From positions 1-63,654 of the forward strand of contig JALUTY010000015.1 in NCBI GenBank assembly GCA_027021615.1: DNA of 63,654 nucleotides, read 5' to 3'. This document shows, one piece after another, positions 58,533-63,654 of this stretch (position 1 is the stretch's first letter; each line of letters begins with the position of its first letter). The notes beneath the pieces are model-generated. The model was not told the origin of the DNA. It was given only the letters and a program-made list of their open reading frames with translations, and made no database searches. This DNA is from a bacterium. GTDB taxonomy: Bacteria; Desulfobacterota; Deferrisomatia; Deferrisomatales; Deferrisomataceae. A program made the translations under genes and the position numbers.

Positions 58533-58676
58533 GCTCGGCCTCCATGTGGTGAACGGCATCACCGCCGAACCGAACGGTAGCCGCGGTGCAGGGCGCCGTC
58601 AAGCGCTGCCGTTTGCCCGGGCGACGCTGGGCTGGTACCGTTCGTTCCCGTGCTCTTCGGACCCGAGGTTTGCCGG

Positions 58677-59810
58677 ATGGCCCCCAACGCTCCTGTCTTT
58701 CGCCCCACCGAGGCCCGTATCGACCTCTCTGCCGCGGCCCACAACGTGCGGGCGCTGGGCTCCCTCACGCCCGTGGCCACGGCGTTCATGGCCGTGGTCA
58801 AGGCCGACGCGTACGGCCACGGGGCCGTGGCCGTGGCCCGGGCGGCGCGGGAGGCGGGCGCGTCGTGGTTCGGGGTGGCCCTGGTGGAGGAGGCGCTGGA
58901 GCTGCGGCAGGCAGGGCTCTCGGAGCCGATCCTGGTGCTCGGGCCCACGGACCCGGCCGCGGCCCGGGCCGCGGTGGCGGCGGACGTGCGGCTCGCCCTG
59001 TTCGACCCCGACCTGGCGCAAGCCCTGGACACGGCCGCCCGGGACCTGGGCCAGACGGCCCGGGTCCATCTCAAGATCGACACCGGAATGGGCCGGGTGG
59101 GGGTGCGGCCGGATCGGCTCGCCGAGTTCGTGGAAGGGGTGGCGGGCCTGCAGGGGATCGAGGTGGAGGGCGCGTTCACCCACCTCGCCACGGCCGACGA
59201 GGCCGACCTGGGGTTCGCGCGGGAGCAGCTCGGCCGGTTCCGGGAGTGCCTGCCGGTGCTGACCGACCGGGGGCTGCGGCCGCGGCTCGTCCACGCCGCG
59301 AACACCGCGGGCATCCTGGCCCTGCCCGAGTCCCACCTGGACCTGGTCCGGGCCGGCATCGGTCTCTACGGCATCTACCCCTCGGACGAGGTGGCCCGGC
59401 CCGTGCGGCTGGAGCCCGTGCTCACCTGGGCGACCCGGATCGCGTTCGTGAAGACCGTGCCCGGCGGTACCCCCCTTTCGTACGGCCGCACCTACGTGAC
59501 CCCAGGCCCCCGCCGGATCGCCACCCTACCGGTCGGCTACGGCGACGGATACCCCCGGCTCCTGTCGAACCGGGGCTCGGTGCTGGTGCGGGGCCGACGG
59601 GCGCCGGTGAAGGGCCGGGTGTGCATGGACATGACCCTGGTGGACGTGACCCACGTGCCGGAGGCGGATGTCGGCGACGAGGTCGTACTTCTGGGCCGCC
59701 AGGCGGGCGAGGAGATCCCGGCCGACGAGCTCGCCCGGCTCACCGGCACCATCCCCTACGAGATCACCTGCAACGTGGGAAAGCGGGTGCCGAGGAGGCT
59801 GGAAGGCTAG
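58677..59810 (+). CDS. alr: Alanine racemase
   Basis: A 377-residue PLP enzyme making D-alanine for peptidoglycan. The PLP lysine is in MAVVKADAYGHG, and further motifs are LKIDTGMGRVG, HAANTAG, RAGIGLYG (catalytic tyrosine region), LSYGRTYV, and VGYGDGYPR with RVCMDMTLVDV. The ATG at 58677 is preferred over GTG at 58650. The last codons (RRLEG) and the stop lie within a GGCTGGAA repeat tract, so the extreme C-terminus is repeat-derived. Confidence 0.95.
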   Translation: MAPNAPVFRPTEARIDLSAAAHNVRALGSLTPVATAFMAVVKADAYGHGAVAVARAAREAGASWFGVALVEEALELRQAGLSEPILVLGPTDPAAARAAVAADVRLALFDPDLAQALDTAARDLGQTARVHLKIDTGMGRVGVRPDRLAEFVEGVAGLQGIEVEGAFTHLATADEADLGFAREQLGRFRECLPVLTDRGLRPRLVHAANTAGILALPESHLDLVRAGIGLYGIYPSDEVARPVRLEPVLTWATRIAFVKTVPGGTPLSYGRTYVTPGPRRIATLPVGYGDGYPRLLSNRGSVLVRGRRAPVKGRVCMDMTLVDVTHVPEADVGDEVVLLGRQAGEEIPADELARLTGTIPYEITCNVGKRVPRRLEG

Positions 59811-60108
59811 GAGGCTGGAAGGCCGGAAGGCGAGGGGCCTGGCTCCGGCCGTGCGTGAGTGCAGTATCCGACCCACGCTGCATCCGGCGCCCAGCCCGGG
59901 TTGCAAAGGTTCGGTGGCGGATGGATCCACGAGAACGTTTTCCGGGGTTCTCGGGGAAACGAACATCGGCTGAGCACCGGATGCAGCGACTGTAGGAGCC
60001 ACGCCCGGCGCTCCACCAGGCCCCTCGCCCCTCGACTCCGATGTCGAGGCGAGCTTTCGACCGAGGACCAACGACTGACAACCAACGACCGAAGTTCCAT
60101 GGAGGCTG
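59811..60108. other. Intergenic region holding repeat D2
   Basis: No gene is seen. It contains the end of the GGCTGGAA tract, repeat D2 (59829-60029) and a GACCGAGGACCAACGACTGAC tract (60059-60093) before the terminator. Confidence 0.5.
59829..60029. repeat. Repeat D2: 201-bp D-family palindrome, inverted relative to D1
   Basis: Perfect 14-bp ends GGCGAGGGGCCTGG and complement. Read on the minus strand it aligns with D1: GGTGGAG.GCCGGGCGTGGCTCC, then TACAGTCGCTGC. The centre has GAGAACG..CGGGGTTCTC. Confidence 0.82.
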
Positions 60109-60144
60109 GGCCCGGATGCCCCGGACGGCATCCGGGCCGTTTTC
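60109..60144 (+). terminator. Rho-independent terminator
   Basis: Perfect 12-bp arms GGCCCGGATGCC / GGCATCCGGGCC with a 6-nt loop, then GTTTTCGTT. It would end the alr transcript and lies directly after the convergent OB-lipoprotein stop. Confidence 0.75.
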
Positions 60145-60145
60145 G

Positions 60146-60928
60146 TTACTCCTTCGTCACCTGGGCGTCCTCCAGGAGCAGGGCGTAGCGGTAGCCGAAC
60201 CCGAAGTCCTTGTCGGTGACCACCTTGCCCCGGACGAGCACCGTGTCGCCCACGCCCACCTGGGCCTGGGTGGTCACGGTGAGGTCGTTGGTGCCCTCGG
60301 CGCCGGTGCCGTCCCGGAGGTGGACCCAGTTGCGGCCCATGATGCCGGCGTTGAACTTGACCACCCGGCCCCGCACCACCACCTCCTGGCCGGCCAGGTC
60401 TGCCTTCTTGGCGAACAGCTCCTCCACGGTGTGGCCCCCCTCGGCCTTCTGGATGCCGCTCAGGTCCACCTGGGCCGCGGCCCGGTTCCGGGAGGCCGCG
60501 CCCGTCGGGGGGGTCTCCCCTTTGACAGCGGTGGGGGCGGCGGCCGCCTGGTCGGCCGGCAGGATGGCCGTGGCGAAGTAGAGCATCTCGAAGGTGCGGT
60601 CCAGGGTCTTGCTGTGGTAGCCGGGCATGGGCATGGGGTTCTGCACCACCACCTCGTCGCCCACCTTCACCGTCACCTTGGGCGCGGCAGCCCAGGTCTC
60701 GCCCTGGGCCGTTTTCACCTTGACGTAGGTGTAGCCGCCGGCGTCCATGGTCTCGAGCACCGGTCCGGCCATGGGGCCGGCCGGGGCGGGCGCGGTGGCC
60801 GGTTCCGGCTGGGGTTCGGCCTGGGGCGCGGGCGCGCTGGCAGGCTCCTGGGTGGCAACGGGTTGGGACTGGGTGCAGCCGACGAGGAGGGCGAGGCCCG
60901 CGGCCAGGAAGAGTCGGGGCGTGTTCAC
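60146..60928 (-). CDS. Lipoprotein with C-terminal OB-fold (tRNA-anti-like) domain
   Basis: A 260-residue predicted lipoprotein (lipobox ALLVG-C). A Pro/Ala/Glu linker follows (about 20-55), then a small beta domain (MDAGGYTYVKVKTAQGETWAAA, about 60-120), and an OB-fold (VVVRGRVVKFNAGIMGRNWVHLRDGTG, VGVGDTVLVRGKVVTDKDFG). Related proteins are frequent in deltaproteobacteria, with no defined role; nucleotide or ligand binding in the envelope is possible. GTG start with GGGAGA site. It is downstream, on the same strand, of the HdrCB/MetF pair. Confidence 0.7.
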   Translation of the reverse strand: MNTPRLFLAAGLALLVGCTQSQPVATQEPASAPAPQAEPQPEPATAPAPAGPMAGPVLETMDAGGYTYVKVKTAQGETWAAAPKVTVKVGDEVVVQNPMPMPGYHSKTLDRTFEMLYFATAILPADQAAAAPTAVKGETPPTGAASRNRAAAQVDLSGIQKAEGGHTVEELFAKKADLAGQEVVVRGRVVKFNAGIMGRNWVHLRDGTGAEGTNDLTVTTQAQVGVGDTVLVRGKVVTDKDFGFGYRYALLLEDAQVTKE

Positions 60929-61038
60929 GGTGTTCTCCCGGGTTCGAGGAAACGAGACAGGTTCGGCCCGGGAGGGTACCACACCGGCCAGACAAACCGA
61001 ATAAGAGGGAGATTAAAAGGGGCCGAAGGCCCCCCCAG

Positions 61039-62418
61039 TCACGCGTGGCCCGCGCGGGCCAGGGCCGGCCGGGGATCCACCGCCGACTGGTCGAGGGCGG
61101 CCGCGGCCAGGGGCAGGCCCTGCGCCAGCGTGAGGAGCTGGGTCACGTACACCACCGGCAGGGTGGACCCCAGGTCCCCGGCCATCTCGGGCTGGCGTTC
61201 GTCCAGGTTCACCTGGCACAGGGGGCATGCCACGGCCACCACGTCCGCGCCCCGGGCCTTGGCGTCGGCCAGCACCTTGGCCGTCATCTCCTTGGCCCGC
61301 TCCACCTGGGGCACCGAGAGGCTGCCCCCGCAGCAGTCCGTCTTGCGGGACCAGTCCACGGGCTCGGCCCCCAGCGCCCGCACGATCCGCTCCATGGCGG
61401 TGGGGTTCTCGGGATCGGGAGCGCCGGTGATCCGGGCCGGGCGGGTGAGCAGGCACCCGTAGTAGCAGGCTACCTTGAGGCCGTGGAGCGGCCGGCGGGG
61501 CTCGAAGCCGTCGTCCGTGCACCGGCCCTCCAGCAGGTCCAGGGCGTTGGCCACGGTTACCGTGTCGCGGTACTCGTACCCCATCCAGTCGTCCACACGC
61601 ACGGCCAGCCCCCCGTCCCCCCGGTACTCGGCCAGGGCGGCCTTGAACCGGCCGTAGCAGGCCGCGCAGGGGGCCACCACCCGATCCAGGCCCATCCGCT
61701 CCACCAGGGCCAGGTTGCGCAGGGGCAGGCCCACCGCCAGGAACGCGTCCGTGCCGTGGGCCGGCGTGGTGCCGCAGCAGGTCCAGCCCTTCGGTTCCAC
61801 CAGGTCCACCCCCAGGGCCCCGGCTGCCGCCCGGAACGAAACGTCGTAGGCCCTGCCCGTGGCGTGGAGGGAGCACCCCGGGTAGTAGGCCACCCGGTTC
61901 GGGGCGGGTCCCACCCACGACACCCTCCGGGGCGGCCGGACCACCTCGGGCAGCAGCCGAATCTTGCCCTTGCGGATCATCCGCAACCCCATGGGGAGGT
62001 CGCGGAACGGCTGCCTCTCCCGCAGGTTCAGCTCGCCCATGAGCCCCAGCTCGTACACCCGGCCCAGCAGCTTCACCTGCCGCATGAACACCTTGTAGAA
62101 CCGGGCCACCTCGGGCACGGACGGGGAGTCCAGGGTTTCCTGCCGGAACCGGTCCAGGATGGCCGGCAGGTCGATGCCCTGGGGGCACCGGGTCACGCAG
62201 GTCTGGCACGAGGCGCACAGCCACACCGTGCGGCTGCGGGCCACCGAGGCGTCGCCGTCCTGGATGGCCCGGAGCACCTCGCTGGGCAGCAGGTCGAAGT
62301 GCTCGGCCATGGGGCACCCGGCCGAGCACCGCTGGCACTGATAGCACAGGTACGCGTTCTCTCCGGTGGTCTGCTCGACCCGGCGGGCCACGGACTCACG
62401 GGTTTGGGTCACGGTCAT
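61039..62418 (-). CDS. HdrC-HdrB fusion (heterodisulfide reductase-like iron-sulfur protein)
   Basis: A 459-residue protein. The N-terminal HdrC-like part (about 1-130) has two 4Fe-4S motifs, CYQCQRCSAGCP and CASCQTCVTRCP. The C-terminal HdrB-like part has two CCG-domain signatures (YYPGCSL...TCCGT...CAAC and CYYGCLL...DCCGG...CPLC), expected to hold non-cubane clusters. In acetogens MetF associates with HdrABC-MvhD modules for electron-bifurcating methylene-THF reduction. Here it follows MetF by 29 bp. No hdrA or mvhD is visible before the window ends. GGAG precedes the ATG at 62418. Confidence 0.9.
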   Translation of the reverse strand: MTVTQTRESVARRVEQTTGENAYLCYQCQRCSAGCPMAEHFDLLPSEVLRAIQDGDASVARSRTVWLCASCQTCVTRCPQGIDLPAILDRFRQETLDSPSVPEVARFYKVFMRQVKLLGRVYELGLMGELNLRERQPFRDLPMGLRMIRKGKIRLLPEVVRPPRRVSWVGPAPNRVAYYPGCSLHATGRAYDVSFRAAAGALGVDLVEPKGWTCCGTTPAHGTDAFLAVGLPLRNLALVERMGLDRVVAPCAACYGRFKAALAEYRGDGGLAVRVDDWMGYEYRDTVTVANALDLLEGRCTDDGFEPRRPLHGLKVACYYGCLLTRPARITGAPDPENPTAMERIVRALGAEPVDWSRKTDCCGGSLSVPQVERAKEMTAKVLADAKARGADVVAVACPLCQVNLDERQPEMAGDLGSTLPVVYVTQLLTLAQGLPLAAAALDQSAVDPRPALARAGHA

Positions 62419-62447
62419 GGGAACACTCCGGCTGCAGGCTTCGTTCC

Positions 62448-63434
62448 TCACCCCGCCTCGGCCGCGCCGGGCAGGGGTTGGGGCCGGGGCAGGAGGCCCG
62501 CGCCCTCCACGATGGGCCGCACCGCCTCCTCCCACTCGATGGCCATGATGTGCACCCCGGCCACGCCCGGGATCTCACGGACCTCCTGGATCTGCTCGAT
62601 GCAGATCCGGATGCCCTCGGCCCGGAACGCCTTGGACCGCTCGGCCTTGTCGTCGATACCCTTGCCCGCGGCCACCATGCGATCCACGATCTCGTCGGGC
62701 ACGTCCATGCCCGGCACCTGGTCGCGCATGTACTTGGCCATGCCCGGCCCCTTGAGGGGGCTCAGGCCGGCCAGCACGTACACCTTGTCCAGGAGCCCCA
62801 GGTCGCCCAGCCGGGCCATGAACTCCCGGAACCGGTCCATGTTGTAGATGCACTGGGTCTGGATGAACCGGGCCCCGGCCTTCACCTTCTTGGCCACCCG
62901 GAACGGGCGGTAGGGGTACGGCTCGGCGAACGGGTTCTCGGCCGCCCCCAGGAAGAACCGGGGGGGCTCGCCCTCCACATCCTCGCCGTTGGCGAACACT
63001 CCTCGGTCCCCCATGTCGGCCATGATCTTGAGCAGCTGGATCGAGTCGATGTCCCACACGTTCTTGGCGCCCGGGTGGTTGCCGAACGTCTGGTGGTCGC
63101 CCGACAGGCACAGCAGGTTCCGGAGCCCCAGGGCCCAGGCGCCCAGCAGATCCGCCTGGATCGCCAGGCGGTTCCGGTCGCGGCAGGTCATCTGCACCAC
63201 CGGCTCCACGCCGGCCTGCTGGGCCAGCAGGGCCGCGGCGATCGACGACATGCGCACCACCGCGGTCTGGTTGTCGGTGATGTTCACGGCGTCGGCTGCC
63301 CCCCGGAGGAGGTCGGCCTTGCGCCGGATCACGACCGGATCCGCCCCCTTGGGCGGCCCCAGCTCGGCCGTGACCGCGAACGATCCGGACTCGAGCACGC
63401 GTTCCAAATTGCTGCGGGTATCGGTCTGGGACAT
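62448..63434 (-). CDS. metF: Methylenetetrahydrofolate reductase (MetF type, stand-alone)
   Basis: A 328-residue TIM barrel. Motifs are TAELGPPKGADP, NITDNQTAVVRM, QMTCRDRNRLAIQ (folate/FAD), LCLSGDHQ, and GARFIQTQCIYNMDRF. It lacks the MetV-like cysteine domain present at 6723-8285. It is the first gene of a metF-hdrCB operon, so it probably receives electrons through the Hdr-like protein for the methyl branch of a Wood-Ljungdahl-type pathway. The AGGAG site is well placed. Repeat A4 lies 37 bp upstream, in its promoter region. Confidence 0.92.
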   Translation of the reverse strand: MSQTDTRSNLERVLESGSFAVTAELGPPKGADPVVIRRKADLLRGAADAVNITDNQTAVVRMSSIAAALLAQQAGVEPVVQMTCRDRNRLAIQADLLGAWALGLRNLLCLSGDHQTFGNHPGAKNVWDIDSIQLLKIMADMGDRGVFANGEDVEGEPPRFFLGAAENPFAEPYPYRPFRVAKKVKAGARFIQTQCIYNMDRFREFMARLGDLGLLDKVYVLAGLSPLKGPGMAKYMRDQVPGMDVPDEIVDRMVAAGKGIDDKAERSKAFRAEGIRICIEQIQEVREIPGVAGVHIMAIEWEEAVRPIVEGAGLLPRPQPLPGAAEAG

Positions 63435-63470
63435 GGCACGGCTCCTGGCGAGGCTGGAAGGCTGGAAAGC

Positions 63471-63652
63471 TAGCCCGCATTATTCATGAAGCCTTCTGCT
63501 GCAACCGCCGATTGCACGCCATCTCGGGGCGTGCTCGCGCCTCGGGGCTCGACGTACCGTCCCGTACGCCTGCGCCCCTCGGCGCTGCGCTTGCCCCGAT
63601 CTGACGCACACTCGACGGTTTCGCGACGAACGCTCATGAATAATGCGGGCTA
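63471..63652. repeat. Repeat A4: 182-bp family A palindrome with perfect ends
   Basis: Ends TAGCCCGCATTATTCATGA are perfect. It adjoins a GGCTGGAA tract (63451-63472) and sits upstream of metF, so the metF promoter must lie in or beyond it. It runs to within 2 bp of the window edge. Confidence 0.88.
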
Positions 63653-63654
63653 GG

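Noticed and set aside
1-63654. tRNA or rRNA genes
   Set aside because: I looked for GTTCGA/GGTTCA-type T-arms and CCA ends and saw none in a cloverleaf context; tRNAscan-SE would be needed to exclude them.

Overview
The window is a very GC-rich (estimated by eye at about 70%), densely coded bacterial chromosome segment with about 53 protein genes on both strands, many overlapping as ATGA or GTGA. I saw no rRNA, tRNA, CRISPR array, transposase or phage gene. Gene content suggests an anaerobic, Gram-negative deltaproteobacterium-like organism of the Desulfuromonadota/Deferrisoma type. The pointers are a methylenetetrahydrofolate reductase beside a fused heterodisulfide-reductase HdrCB protein, a second MetF fused to a MetV-like cysteine domain, a monoheme outer-membrane porin-like cytochrome, NtrC-type regulators and an Mla lipid system. 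The taxonomic placement is inference.

Layout. 1-2.8 kb: an RND efflux operon (minus strand) with an operator-like dyad over its promoter, a GGCT-like protein and FxsA. 3.0-6.5 kb: an MlaE-F-D plus lipoprotein phospholipid transport operon. 6.6-11.2 kb: MetF-MetV fusion, tyrosyl-tRNA synthetase, EamA transporter. 11.2-13.4 kb (minus): NtrC-like regulator with an abnormal GAFTGA loop, and prepilin peptidase. 13.7-18.4 kb: tolQRA-rlpA and a receiver/PAS histidine kinase. 18.7-26.1 kb: an unrecognised protein, a FlaG-like small protein, and two chemoreceptors flanking a monoheme porin and a cytochrome-like protein with an odd CX6CH motif. 26.1-33.7 kb: GT81 glycosyltransferase, MazG, MurJ, DUF2064 transferase, PtsP, HU. 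33.7-44.4 kb: PpiC, LipA, RlmD-like, NtrC-type regulator, AEC transporter, class II aldolase, TPR lipoprotein, TrmJ-like. 45.5-48.0 kb (minus): moeA-mobB and a U32/UbiV-like protein. 48.3-50.9 kb: the full EF-P lysylation set (epmB, efp, epmA). 51.3-55.9 kb: small proteins and a mrfA-mrfB repair pair. 55.9-63.4 kb: ABC-class ATPase, ferritin-like protein, alanine racemase, OB-fold lipoprotein, HdrCB fusion, MetF.

The most unusual feature is in the gaps between genes. Nearly every larger intergenic space holds a 150-280 bp imperfect palindrome. These fall into at least five recurring families, here called A to E. Family A has four copies of about 182 bp with 19-bp terminal inverted repeats, perfect in two copies. 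Families B and C share a core hairpin. Family D occurs in both orientations, and one D copy is nested inside an E copy. Short (GGCTGGAA)n-like and (GACCGAC)n-like tracts accompany them. No mobilising enzyme is present here. They look like MITE- or REP/BIME-like elements or structured RNAs and are the best candidate for something undescribed.

Functionally the segment joins envelope biogenesis (Mla, Tol, RlpA, MurJ, alanine racemase), translation quality (TyrS, EF-P cassette, RlmD, TrmJ), cofactor synthesis (MoeA/MobB, LipA), one-carbon metabolism (two MetF types, HdrCB) and energy or redox sensing (chemoreceptors with cytochromes).
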